Positions 1 through 30,464 of a DNA stretch of 64,000 bases are shown here, piece after piece. Position numbers and translations under genes: made by a program. Below the pieces are notes generated by a model. It was not told the origin of the DNA, did not search any database, and saw nothing but the letters and a program-made list of their open reading frames with translations. Source of the stretch: Paracentrotus lividus (Eukaryota > Echinodermata > Echinoidea > Camarodonta > Echinidae); NCBI GenBank assembly GCA_940671915.1, contig CALNVZ010000174.1, forward strand, positions 73,340,054-73,404,053, written 5' to 3'. Numbering within the stretch: the stretch's first letter is position 1; the number at the start of each line of letters is the position of its first letter.

Positions 1-800
1 TCGGAAATGTGAAATTTAGTGCGCAAAATGTCAGCGCCCATCTTATGTTGCAAAGTGCGTGTATAACGAGAGGCGAGCGCATACGTGGGTCACTATCGTA
101 CGGGTTCAGATGATAAATAGGTCTAGGAAAACTAAAATCAAGATTCCCTCAGTAGACAGTAGCTAGAGCTCAGTCAAACTCAATCAAGAGACTAGACGTC
201 ATCAAGAATGTAGATTCTGATAAAAATTGAATTTGTAAAGTTAGTCTTGGTCAACACGGTCAGCTCAAAAGGATTTTCTTTTCTTCCTTTATATTAATTT
301 GTTAATTTTATGTCTTTTAAAGCTAATAGTATATATTGATACTGAGTTTTTTAGAATGTGAAGATTGTAGATTTAGTGACGAACATTAAAAAAATGATAT
401 TCTAGGTGCAAAATATTATCGAGAAAAATTCATAGCGACTCAAGCTTACGTTAGCAAGTAGTGTTGTGTTTTCTTCTCTTTTTTTCTCGAACGAACTGGC
501 GCGACTTTCAATCTACTGAACGGAAATTTGGTAAGGTCGTGTGAACTGTGAGATTAATACCTTAAGTTTTGTTAATTAGAAATGTAGTCAAAGGTATTTT
601 CAAAGATGAACATAATCCCAAAGACCAATGACATAGATATGGAAGTCAATAAATGACTGACATCCGGCCTGCAGTAATCAGGGCAATGGTCGGCTAATAC
701 CACCGGGTAAGCTCCCCGGCAGCCACGGGACCGGGCGCCGTGCTGAGCATGAGTTGCAGGAGCTGCTCCTGTCATGTCTTTTCGTGTGGAGATCTACCGT
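1..800. other. Unannotated AT-rich left flank
   Basis: No exon, RNA gene or repeat that I recognise lies here. The one contrasting piece is about 110 bases of GC-rich sequence at 660-775. It has an open frame on the minus strand but resembles no protein or small RNA known to me. It could be part of an unidentified repeat. Confidence 0.4.
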
Positions 801-1802
801 GTATGAAGCAAGTGCCTAAGTCTGCGCACCTAAAGTTTGACCTCCATTTAAATTCAAAGTAAAATATTATTTAAAGATTCAATGCTAATCCATTCTTCAT
901 ATTCTAAAGATCAATGAAACTAAAAATTTAACGAAATTATTTCCAAGAACAAAGTTTTTTACGATTTTTAAAATCATGGCTTGTAATTTTGTGAAGCAAA
1001 ACTGAATATAGAATGGGGAGGGTCCACGAGTCCTCGGTGCCACGAGTCCTACGTCCCACGAGACCTCGGTCCCACGAGTCCTACGTCCCACGAGGCCGAA
1101 TATTTTCCCACGAGTCCTACGTCCCACGAGACCTACGTCCCACGAGTCCTATGTCCCACGAGGCCGAGTATTTTCCCACGAGTCCTAATTCCAACGAAGA
1201 GGACTCGTGGGACGTAGGACTCGTGGGAAAATACTCAGCCTCGTAGGACGTAGGACTCGTGGGACGTAGGTCTCGTGGGACGTAGGACTCGTGGGACGTA
1301 GGACTCGTGGGACCGAGGACTCGTGGGAAAAATTATCGGCCTCGTGGGACGTAAGACTCGTGGGACGTAGGTCTCGTAGGACGTAGGACTCGTGGGAAAA
1401 TATTCGGCCTCGTGGGACGTAGGACTCGTGGGACCGAGGTCTCGTGGGACGTAGGACTCGTGGCACCGAGGACTCGTGGGAAGACCCCTATAGAATAGTG
1501 CCCATGTCTGCACACTAACTCATTTTGCACGCATTTCAAGCGCAGTCATGTTTTTGCCTTCTCACTTTTTGACAATACAATGCCTGGTTAAAATTTACAG
1601 CTATACAGGGTAGCAAATAAACCTTGCTGAAAATCGTTGTTAATGAATTATTTTCAAAGTTTTTTGTATCAAAGTGGATTGTTGAGGTTATTTGGATAGA
1701 TCTATTGATGTTAGTTTGGTGTTTTGTTCTAATAAAAAATCGCGCATTTACTTGGGTGCGCAGACATAAGCACTGCACAGACTGAGGCACTCTTACCATA
1801 TA
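801..1802. repeat. Inverted-repeat element, copy 1 (carries a 16-bp repeat array)
   Basis: The left end reads AGTGCCTAAGTCTGCGCACC. The right end (about 1755-1800), reverse-complemented, begins AGTGCCTCAGTCTGTGCA and then reads GTCTGCGCACCC, so the ends are terminal inverted repeats. A second copy of the same family is at 3228-4110 and aligns outside the central cargo. No coding capacity is visible, so this looks like a non-autonomous DNA element. The cargo is the inverted array at 1017-1489, absent from copy 2. Confidence 0.65.
1017..1489. repeat. Head-to-head inverted array of 16-bp units
   Basis: From about 1028 to 1188 the sequence is built of units such as CACGAGTCCTACGTCC, interspersed with about 20-bp variants ending in GCCGAATATTTTCC. 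From about 1199 to 1482 the same units run in the opposite orientation (GGACGTAGGACTCGTG). The two halves could pair as a hairpin with arms over 150 bp. Open frames through it are products of the repeat and not genes. In copy 2 of the host element the corresponding join is uninterrupted (near 3830), so this array is an insertion or an in-place amplification. Confidence 0.85.
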
Positions 1803-2079
1803 TTAAAATTTGGACGCACATCGGATATCTTAAAGATTGATTAATATTGTGAAAATCTTTTTTACTTTTTAGATCTTACAAAAAAATTTGAATTCTTGGG
1901 GAGTGTCCACAAGCCAGATTTTTCTCATATTATTGTATTTTGCAACATAGATCTAACTTGTTTGCTGCCCAATAAATCGATCTGCATAGTTTTTAAATCA
2001 TAACATCGTAGAAACCCTTAGTTTTGGTAAGTTAAGTCTAGACCTCTAGTCTAAACGAAGACAGTTTGACCTAGATCTA

Positions 2080-3145
2080 AACCCCTCACAAAAAGTTTCG
2101 CAAGTTTAATTTGGGTCATGATAACTTTTCAGGTATGCTTTAGTTATTCCTGATTTTCATACCATTGGAAAGATAATTTATTCCCTTTTGATTGATATCC
2201 TATTTGTAATGATTGTATTAGCTTCAATGCACAGAATATCAGAATATGGAGAAAAGTAAAAAGTCAAATGTTGTAAAATGCATTTTTATTGATCACATTG
2301 AAGTTCCGCAACTTCACTTTAGGTCCTGATAGCTTTGGAAATATTTTCTAATTTTTATTGAATTTTATACCACTGTCAAGTTAATTCATTCCTCTCTTGA
2401 TTGATACCTTATTTGTCAGGGTGATGTCATGCCTGTGTCCACAGAACCCCTCAATACCACTTGAATACATGACAAAGCGAAAGATAATTCTCAGTTTAAA
2501 TTTCTGTAACACAACACTGAACCTTTATACATTTTAATGTGGGGATTTAATCATTGTCAATTTTTATAGCATTAAAAAGTTCATTTATTCTTCTTTTTAT
2601 TGATACCCTATTTGCAATAGTAAATTCATATTTGAATGCACATAACTCACGAATATAATGCAAAGTAAAAAGTGAAAAGTAGCGAAATGCATTGTTATTG
2701 CTCGCAACAGACAATAATACTCACAATAGGCATTCAATTTGCAACATTTAACTTCTGACTTGTCCTAACATTCAGGTGTTCTGTCCATGCAGGAACACCA
2801 CTGTCGTTACAATTAGGGTGTCATTGAAAAGAAGAATAAATTATCTTGACAATGGTCTAAAATTCAATAAAAATTAGAAAATACCTCGAAAGTTTTCAGA
2901 GCCTAAAGTCGAGTTGCGGAACTTCGCTTTGATAAATGCATTTTGCAACATTTGACTTTTTACTTTTCTCCATATTCTGATATTCTGTGCATTGAAGCAT
3001 GACATAATCATTACAAGTACTGTAGGATATTAATAAAAAGGGGAATAAATTATCTTTCCAATGGTATGAATATCAGGAATAACTAAAGCGTACCGGAAAA
3101 GTTATCATGGCCCAAAGTCTATTTGCGAAATTTTTGTGAGGGGTT
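2080..3145. mobile_element. Foldback element X, intact copy
   Basis: The element starts AACCCCTCACAAAAAGTT and ends with the inverted form (...TTTTTGTGAGGGGTT). It is flanked by TA on both sides (2078-2079 and 3146-3147). The inverted arms are several hundred bases long: left-arm text around 2110-2190 reappears inverted near 3050-3110. No protein is encoded. A diverged copy is at 27685-28536 and a heavily interrupted copy at 36597-53766. The TA duplication suggests a Tc1/mariner- or Kolobok-like transposase acting in trans, which is inference. Confidence 0.8.
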
Positions 3146-3227
3146 TAGATAGATGTTCAGTGAATATCACACTTGTTATTATTTTTGAAAGTTGTATGAA
3201 ATATGGTCACCCCATCATACTTGTGTT

Positions 3228-4110
3228 GTATGAAGGAAGTGCCTAAGTCTGCGCACCTAAAATTTGACCTCAATTTCAATAGAAATTAAAATATTATTTT
3301 AAGATTCATCAATTGTATTCCATTCATCTTATTCTAATGATCTTGAAGCAAAAAAATTCAAGAAATAATTCAGACATGCCAAGTTCAAAAATTTTTTTTA
3401 CGTGAGATCATTCACATCGTGTTTGAAAGCGGTGCGCACGCGGCACGCTTTACCACATATGGGCGCGCGCAGTAGTAATTTGTTCACAAAAGAGGCGCGC
3501 GCGCACGCTACACACGTTTCATGTAGTAAGCTATCTTGCATATAACGATCGCCTGCTTGAAAACATCGCACTTGCAATTGATGCACGACAAAACTGCCGA
3601 TATTTAGGGTTTTGAGACTCCAAAATGGTAAAAAAAGTCTATAATAATGCTACTTTTTCTCATTTTGCGTGAGAAATGGGGTGTTCTGCGTGAGATCGTG
3701 AGACGGACCCGAAATGCGTGATTCTCACGCAACATGCGTGAGACTTGACATGTATGATAATTTACGAGAACAATGTTTTTATACGATTTTTCGAGGGGCT
3801 TGTCATTTTTTGTTGCAAAATTGGATAGTGCCCATGTCTGCGCACTAACTCATTTTGCAAGCAAATCAAGCGCACACAAGTTTTTTACTTTCATTTTTTG
3901 AGAATGGTTGAAATTTTTAGGGTACCAAATAAAACTTGCTGAAAACCATTGTTAATCAATTATTTTCACATTTTTTTGTATCAAAATGGATTGTTGAGGT
4001 TTTAAGATTGAAGGTTGATATTATTTAGGGGTTTTGTTCTATCAAATTCGCGCATTTCCGTGGGTGCACAGACATAGGCACTGCGCAGAATTAGGCACTC
4101 TTACCATATT
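3228..4110. repeat. Inverted-repeat element, copy 2
   Basis: Same family as 801-1802: left end AAGTGCCTAAGTCTGCGCAC, right end inverted (TTAGGCACTCTTACCAT). Between about 3370 and 3755 it carries a different insert with imperfect inverted ends (GACATGCCAAGTT ... CTTGACATGT). That insert is GC-rich at 3420-3560 with CGCGCG runs. No protein is recognisable. Confidence 0.6.
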
Positions 4111-4573
4111 TATAGGGTTGTAATTTTGTGAACTCTGTAACTTTAGTCTTTTTACTGACATAACTTCTATAGGCCCTACCAGTATATTTTCTGTACTGCT
4201 CAGCCGTATCAGGACAACTACCCTCTGGAAAATTACCCCCGAGACATAGGGTAGGTGTAGAGTTGTACATTTATAGGGAGTAGTTGTCCTAGAACCCTGC
4301 TCAGCATCGACTGGAGCTGGGAGACAACTCATGACAGACATACATGTAAAGGTGTCTCATTATAATTATAACATTTCTGAGTGAAATCTTTCGATGCAAG
4401 CAACATGCCTGCGACACCAACAAATTAGGAAACAATGAGATTAACAGAATTGTACTTGGGGTTGGAATTGCCTTTTAAGTTTGACTATGTACCTGCATAA
4501 CTTTTTTTTTTAATAATTTTTTTTTTACATGAAGTGAATACAAGATATGATATCCTAACTCGGATGTACTATC
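4111..4573 (+). other. Upstream/5' UTR region of MCM8
   Basis: This stretch separates the repeat cluster from the MCM8 start codon and should contain the promoter and 5' UTR. It includes a T-rich run at 4502-4526. I see no TATA box or other clear core element. Two ATGs shortly before the chosen start (4529 and 4564) are out of frame; the first meets a stop after two codons. Confidence 0.35.
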
Positions 4574-22542
<17,969 letters not shown>

Positions 22543-24213
22543 ACATCTCTCTGTATACTAGACAATAGCATTATATGGACATCAAGTATCTCCTAAAAAA
22601 AAAGATGGAGAGTCTTTCAGCTGCAAACTGAATCCTTCTGAGCATTCATTCTACTTGCACTTGTCAAAAACGATGAGTGGACTGTACTCTCTCATGAAGA
22701 GGACCAACGACCGAGAGTTATTTAGGTTCATCAGGCAACAATTGACTATTTTATAGGGTTCAGACAGTACTTCTGAGAATAGTAATTCTAGAGAATTAAA
22801 GAGTCTTCCATCTCCACACAGTATTTTCCTCAGAACCTACAAGCTATTTGCTATACTGCATTTACAGTGCTTTCTCTGCTAGAAAAGACACTTCAAGATT
22901 CATGCCAGTGACTTTCCGACTGCTGTTACCCCATCTACAGCTCGACAAGGAAGTCACCATTGAATGTCTGATGAAGCTGACAGCCAGCCAGTAAGCGAAA
23001 GTCTCACAAGGTAATTGGAAAAAAAATGATTGTGTAATGAAGAATTTTCTTTACAAACAAATCAACTTGACCAATCGATGACCTTTTTCGAGGTGCTAGG
23101 GGGACGTTTCACCGTGTGGTTTGTAAAGTTACGCATGTCTTTACAAACGGCTGGTGATCAGTTCTTGTGCCAAATGATCAAGAATGTCATTATTATGGCA
23201 CCCAAGGAGATGTTCTAGTCTTCCGTAAAGTCATTCACAACTTTACGAATGACTTTATGAGTACCAATGACCTCCTTTCTATTCATTATTGCTTTGGTAA
23301 TCAAACAGTCAAACTGTAGATCAACATCATGAGGAGAGGGCATTGCACTTCATTAATGCTGCCAAACCAATCAATTATTTACCAATCTAACAAGTAACGT
23401 AACATTCTGTTTGGTTTCAGGTCCTTGTGATGGGCTCTGCTCGTTCTTAGCACGCTTGTTTCTTAACTGTGCCGAGTGAAAAATCATACAGTAATTACGC
23501 TGCTGTGCACAGAATTTGTACAGAAATTTACATTCATAAAAAGTTTAGATAAAGAAGCTGCAATATAACCTGATTTTAGCTTGGCTATTGATCTCTTCTA
23601 GATATCTATAAAGACATTTTGTTTAATTGATAATTTGATTATATATGTCACAATGAACTTTCAATTTTCCTTTAGAAACTATTACCAAAGAATAGCAAAT
23701 CAATTAACAACATTTTCAAGCAAGGATTGTAGTGTACATACAGCACATAAAAATCTCTCTTTTACTTATTATTTAGGAATGTTCTACATGTATATCACTG
23801 TTTAATAGGAAGAACATCTACCTATATATCATATACATTGATTGGGGGACATAACTTAATTATTAAAGGACTCCGGGATGAAAATCAAATGATTTGAAAA
23901 GTCTAGTAATATTTCACAAGCACAACACTGAAAAATCTGGTGAAAATGATGAAGTTACATGTATGAATATTTAAAGTTTTGCATTTAGTAGACAAAACAT
24001 TTAGTCTCATACATATGCAATGAGGAAGCTGGTGGTGTCATAACTTCACTTTTACTGACCCTATCTTATTTCAATTCTTATCAGCTAAATGTTGATCCCC
24101 TAAATAAACTCGAAAAATGAGACTTGTAGCGCCTTGCTTTCAATTTTTACCTTCTATTTGTAAATAAGATGATACCTTATGTTCTTTTATTGTGCCAATT
24201 GTACAAAGCAAAT
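22543..24213 (+). other. MCM8: MCM8 3' untranslated region (inferred)
   Basis: Sequence from the stop codon to the polyadenylation signals. It contains a duplicate of the stop-codon region (22600-22645) and a fragment near 23866-24000 resembling the intron 1 MITE family. Candidate AATAAA signals are at 24103 and 24214. Confidence 0.5.
22600..22645 (+). repeat. Duplicate of the MCM8 stop-codon region
   Basis: AGAGTCTTTCAGCTGCAAAC...CTTCTGAGCAT repeats, with changes, the end of exon 22 at 22500-22546 (AGGGTCTATCAGCTTCAAAC...TTCTGAACAT), about 100 bases downstream. It lies in the 3' UTR. Confidence 0.75.
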
Positions 24214-24219
24214 AATAAA
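24214..24219 (+). terminator. Candidate polyadenylation signal for MCM8
   Basis: AATAAA followed by an AT-rich stretch. A second AATAAA is at 24103-24108. The choice between them cannot be settled from sequence. Confidence 0.45.
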
Positions 24220-24516
24220 TTTTATATTATCTATAAAAAAAATTTTAAAAAGTTGTGCTGTTTTCTTTGTATTTGTGCTGTACATGACTTGGAAATGCTA
24301 CCAACACTGCCATCTTAACAAAATGAATGCTTCAAGTTGGCAGTAGATGATTCTGATATTATTGGATAATTATTTTGACAGAGCTACTGATGAAGTATGG
24401 AGAAATGGATTGCATAGCAGGCACATATGGCTCTAAATGGGACTATGTAAAATTCAAACACTAAATCTTTATCGAGTGGACATCGCTCTTACTTTACTGG
24501 TAAATTGCAAACAGTT

Positions 24517-25400
24517 GTAGGAGAGACCGGGGACAATTGTAACACTTTTTTCCAAATTTGACTTATCAACTTTATTATATCTAAATACTTGCTTAAAACC
24601 AAGTAAAACGAATTTTGGATATCTTAGCTTGTCATACGAATAGGTTTGGGTTAAGTAAAACTATTTATTTTGAAGCCATTATCATTTCAAAACACGAGGT
24701 CGAGTGTTACAATTGCCCCTAAACCAGGGGCAATTGTAACACGCTATGGGGGCAATTGTAACACGTGAAATTGTAACATTTTGCTTTTCTTTATCAAAGC
24801 TATGCACTTGACAGGTCCAAGATTTAAACAACATTAACCACATAAGCTAATTATTATAAAACATGACAATGCTTGACTCAAGTTACATTATATTTTCCAC
24901 TTGTTATATACATGGCATGGGATTATTGCAGAAGTTGACGTGCTCTGTACGGGCGATGACAGCGCGCTGAATTGTCCCGGGGCTAGGTACGGGACAAAAG
25001 TATTTCCTAAACGACATCGTTACTATTGCCCCTGTGGTGGACGACCATATTTGGAGAGATTTTTTCTATTTTAGCTGAGGTATTAATTGTTGAAACGTTA
25101 GCAAAATATGGCCTAAGAACACAATTTCTAAATATATAAAAATGACAGCAGTAGCTTATCCAAATATTTGTCCAGAAGAAAAACAATGGGTAATGTGAAA
25201 TATTACTTTCCTACTCAAAAAACGATTTTTCTGCTGTAGAAAGTTCCACGAACTGTTAAATCTGCTTATACTCAAACAGCATGTGGAGCGATGAAATGCG
25301 CATGCTCTGTACAAATTTCAAGTTTGTAGCGTGTTTCTGCTCGGGATGGGAGCCCCTGTTACAATTGCCCCATGTTACAATTGTTCCCGGCCTCCCCTAC
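24517..25400. mobile_element. Terminal-inverted-repeat element (GGGGCAATTGTAACA family)
   Basis: The left end reads GTAGGAGAGACCGGGGACAA and the right end TTGTTCCCGGCCTCCCCTAC. Near the left end, GGCAATTGTAACACG is repeated. There is no open frame of note. It sits between the convergent MCM8 and cyclin genes. Confidence 0.7.
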
Positions 25401-27182
25401 AGCATGTGACAACTCAAGCCAAGGATGAACAGTTCCTAATCAGTGCATTTTTGGTTCTTGCAGTGCAATGCACGATAGGAAAAAATCTAATACAATACAG
25501 CGGGTGATCATGTCATTAAAAAACGCAGAGAAATTCACTTTTGTTCATGCTCATTGTGTTGAATAGTTGAAAACTACTATTTTCATTAAACCTATATCTT
25601 GTGCAAGAAAGCCAAGGATTTTGTATTATGGGATATTGGTAAAAATTAAATTCTAACAATAGCATTTACACCATGATCACGCTGCAGATGATTATACTAG
25701 AATTCTGTCCCAAGAACCACAAATACACTACATTTAGGCCATCCACAGCGAGTCCGCAGCCGTCATTGCCGTTGATAAACTTTTCCGCCCAACATTGCAA
25801 CAGCTATATATTTATGTAATTTTTTCACCCATTATTGAAATGGAAAATCCTTTGCCAAGTTGAGCAGTATTGCCTTCATTTCAATTCCAATTGAAAAATA
25901 CCATTGAGGAAAAAAAAGTACACAAAATACACAATAATTTCTTGTACAAGAATATTTTAATATTGCATTCAACTATTCTACGAAAAACAGTGACTTTTAA
26001 CAAAACAAATTGTGAATGACATGATATATTTACAATGGCATCACCAAATGGGAATATAGAAACAGGGAAGAGTGATAGGCATAACATAAACACGTGCAGT
26101 GAAAAGAAAAAATTGCTAGTTCCCTCAAGAAAATGTGCAAATTGTATATGATTAAAGGAAAATAACACACAGCTGAATAACTACAATGAGAGGAAAATAA
26201 TACTTACAAAAAGATACAATTACAGTAATTACCGACTTACTACCCTATACTCAATTTAAACTATTTGAAATATATTACCTTTTATAGATGTTGGAAAAAA
26301 ATCAAGTGGTCAAATAACTACAAAATAATTTATCAAAAGCAAAGTATTTACAGATAACAAAAGTAGAAATAAAATAAAACAATAGCAACTGATTTACATC
26401 TAAAATTATGTGTCTAATTACAATATTTATATATAATTCAAATAATTATAAAAATAGTCCTGCTAATCATTAAAAAAGTAGGGAAGGTTTAGTGATCAAA
26501 TTTGTCTTTATCACCCCAAAAGTAATAAGTTTATGTTTATGTAAGAAACGCTTAAAACTCTTTATAGACAGTATCAATATAAAAGGAGAGCTGTAACTCT
26601 GTATTTCCTTCACAATTATTAAGTTCTCCATTCAAATCAGTATTGTCCAATTTTTGTTTGTTTTTGTTTTTTTGCTACTTTGCTTGATCCATTCATTTCC
26701 TTGTCAATTAGAGTGAATCTCAAAGAGGTTTTTTTTAATAAATGGCAATCTACTGTGAATGACTTATATACTGCCTATTTTAATTTAAATGTTTTTCACA
26801 GTTCATTACAAATGCAAATATAAATTAGTACATGTAATGGTGTTTTCATGATTTTACAACACTCAATTTGCCATACTTTTAATACTTTACAACACGTATG
26901 CATATTTTACTTTCACATGGTCGTTAACAAAATATAAATCAAATGATGAAGTAAACTCTTAAGTTACAACGAACATAAATCTTACAGGAAATGTCATCAT
27001 ATAAATATAAATATAAATATAGTAAATATATACATCTTATCTAAATATATCTTTGCTTTGGCAAGATTATTTTCACTTCTTTTTTTATATTTTTTATTCT
27101 TAGTTTCAATATTTTTGTGCCATCAATGGGGGAGAGTGAAAAAGGCTAATGCAGCTCGAGATGTAAATAATTTTCAGCAGCC
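25401..27182. other. AT-rich intergenic sequence
   Basis: No gene or repeat family recognised. Part of it may be transcribed as a longer cyclin 3' UTR, but the nearest polyadenylation signals to the cyclin stop are at 27183-27207. Confidence 0.4.
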
Positions 27183-27207
27183 TTTATTTTACCATCAATT
27201 CTTTATT
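27183..27207 (-). terminator. Candidate polyadenylation signals for the cyclin gene
   Basis: Two minus-strand AATAAA hexamers (TTTATT at 27183-27188 and 27202-27207), 115-140 bases beyond the cyclin stop codon. Confidence 0.5.
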
Positions 27208-27319
27208 TGAATATATCGACAGCCACACACCCTTTTGATTACGTCACGTTGGTAAAGGATTTATCCATCCCATGCAGTCAGCAAGGAGAATTTCAGTCAT
27301 TTGGGGCTCGACACCATGA

Positions 27320-30300
27320 TCACACAACCACAGTCGGGTCATGAGGGAACCGGTTTGCTAGCTCTTCACTTATGTACCCAAATCTCTTGACGTTATATTT
27401 GCGATACAGCGCCTATATTTGGAAGACGAACACAAGAAATGGTTAGGAGAATCCTCATTTCTGTTATATCAGAAATACAAAATCAGAAAATGGGCATAGG
27501 AGAAAATCAAATAACTATATCTCAATCAAAAAACAAATGCGACTTTGCATTTCATTTCACCAATAATTTCAGAAATTGACCCATGACAGCGACTTTTGAC
27601 CTTATTAATAAAATAAACAGAGTCAGATCGTCTTCCTATGAAGACCTTGTCAAGTTTAAAAGTCATATCTTTTATTAGGATATAAACCCCTCCAAAAAAA
27701 TGTTCTGCAATTCGACTTTGGGCCATGATAATTTTTCCCATACATTTAATTTATTCCCATTGTTTATACCATTGGGAAGTTAATTTATTCCCCTTTTTTA
27801 TTGATATCCTATTTGTAATGATTGTGTCATGCTTCAATGCACAGAATATCTGAATATGGAAAAAAGTCAAAAGTCAAATGTTGCAAAATGCATTGTTATT
27901 GATCACATTGAAGTTCCATAACACAAATTTGGAACTTTAGTAACTTTTTTGGTGCATTTAATATCATTCTTGATTTTCATACCATTGAAAATTTTATTCT
28001 TCTTTTTATTGATACCTAATCGGTCATGGTGTTGCCATGCCTATATCCACAAAATCCCTGAATGCAAGGCAAATCAAAAGATATTGTTTAGATTAAAGTT
28101 CTGCAACACATATTTGAACCTTAATCAATTTTAATGTGTGTTTCAATCATTACTAATTTTTATACCTTTGAAAACTTCATTTATTCCTCTTTTTTATATT
28201 TGCAATGGTGACATCATGTTTTAATGCACAAAACTCATAAATGTAATGCAAAGGGAAATGTGAAAAGTTGCAAAATGCTTTGTTACTGCTCACATTAAAT
28301 CGCAACAGACAACAATAATCGTAAAAGGCATTCACTTTGCAACTTTTGACTTCTGACTTGTCCTAACATTCAGGTGTTCTGTGCATGCCGCAAGCACATC
28401 ACTATCGTTACAGATAGGGTATCATTGAAAAGAGGACTAAATAACCTTGACAATGGTATAAAAAATCAATAATGATTAGAAAATACCCAAAATGTTATCA
28501 GGGCCTAAACTCGAGACGCAGAACTTTTGAGGGGTTTATATTGCCGTATCGAAGCCGCTATCTGCAATTTCAAAAGTTAAACCCTAAAAACTAATCAGAT
28601 AGTCTTTCCATACTGATACATATCTTCTAAGTTTACTTACCAACTATTAATCGAAGGGGAAGGGAGGGGGTGAGGGTGGGGGATAACAATAGGCCAAGCT
28701 TGTTTAATAATGCGATGTTAATGAAGAGTTTAAAGTTCATGATGAGCCACAAGTGGGGGTGGGGGGGGGGGGCTGAACAGGTTACATATCACAAATGCAT
28801 GGTCATTTTTTCGTTTTTGTACACGTTTGCTGTCTAAAGTGGGGGAGGGGGATGAAGCCCCCAGCCCCCCCCCCCCGGCTCAGCGGCCGCTGGAATGTCG
28901 TAAGTTGACCTCTGCCCTACATACTCAAAAATCTAATCAAAACATTTTCAGATCATCATACATAGGCCTACTAATATCTTAAGGGTTGAATTTTATGAAG
29001 TGTTCTTGAGATATTGCTGTAAAAAAAACAAAAAAAACGGGGACGGATTGACAACCCGAAAGCACGATGTATCCAGCTTCACCTTAGGCTACAGAGGCAT
29101 AAAAACATAGATACAAACTACTGCAGTATTCAAAGAAACCTTTATATTGTCTACAAAGATCAGTAGAGTTTGTATAAAAGCCCGCTTTTGATAGGAATGT
29201 GGTAGTCGTTTGAAGGCCGTTATAAATCGAAGACAGACATATTTGGAGAAGGACCCTTTATTTGAATCAAGTTTGTCATGGATATAGGCCTCTTGTTCTC
29301 TTTGAAGCGGAAGGGACTAGGGCATTTTTTTTCATGCTTGTTGAATTTAAGTAAGTTGACATCTACCATAGATGAAGTTGATCTCGTTTACCCAGTTATT
29401 GGGTGTCTGGACGGGTTGGGTGTCCGGACACCCAATTTTAATCATCCATTTGAAAGGGTTTACAAGCAAAATCTTGTAGTATTTTAGTACAAAATGTTAG
29501 AAAATATTGTGGAGAACAAATATTGATGATGATAACAATTATTTAACATATTTTGGCTCAATCCTGAGACAAATAACCAAGCTTCATTTTTGTTAAGTGT
29601 CCGGACACCCAACCCCCCCCCCCATCCTACCATTAATATTAATTGTGTATATTATGATCTTGTGAATAAAAACTTGTAGCATGTAGGCCTACTCTTGAGG
29701 TAAAACTGCGGTTAGCTAATTTGGATAATGATAAACATTATGAAAGAACAAATCCTTACCTGATATTTGGCGCTTTTGATTGCACATACTGCATCCATCA
29801 TACCATCGGCTAAGTCCGTCAGGTGGGTCTCGCTGTACCCCGTCACTGACTGCAGTTTCCAATCCCACACCTTATGATATTTTTGGTCATCGTTGCTGTC
29901 GTCTGACTTGTGACGGCTTTCCAATTGGCAGAGTGTTACAGCAAAGTAAAGTGCGGCAGCCGCCCAAAGGGAAGGTCGTAAATTTGTCGATGGTAGGGCG
30001 AGATCAGTCACATAGCTACAGATGTTCACAACCTGAAAGTTGAAAAGTAAAAGAAGTATTCAACTTTTGATTATTGAATGTCACTCTTCATCAACATCGC
30101 TTTATTAAACAAGCTCGGCCTATTGGTTATGCCCACCCTCAACCCCTCCCTTCCCCGTCGATTAATAGTTGGTAAGTTAAGGACCCGTTTCTTTAATTTA
30201 ACGAACGTTGTTATCGATTATTAAAGAACTTCGCTTATACTGATGTTCCATTATCAGGAGGCTGGGAAATCTTTTCAACTGAAACATGAAAGCGACGGAA

Positions 30301-30421
30301 GGGTATATTCATTTTTTATTTTAAAAGAGTGGTAGGCATACAAAGTGTAAAGTGGTAGAGGTAAGGTTGACAAATGGCGGATATAGTTCCAAAATGCCCT
30401 TACCACCCCCTTCCCCCCCCC

Positions 30422-30464
<43 letters not shown>

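Noticed and set aside
660..775. GC-rich patch as a small RNA gene (5S, U1, U2 or U4)
   Set aside because: Compared with the known conserved parts of these RNAs, no match was seen.
1017..1489. CRISPR array
   Set aside because: The units are contiguous or nearly so, without unique spacers, run in both orientations and lie in eukaryotic DNA.
1013..1539. Several frames repeating PRVLRPTSPTSHESYV
   Set aside because: Direct translations of a 16-bp tandem repeat on both strands, with no gene signal.
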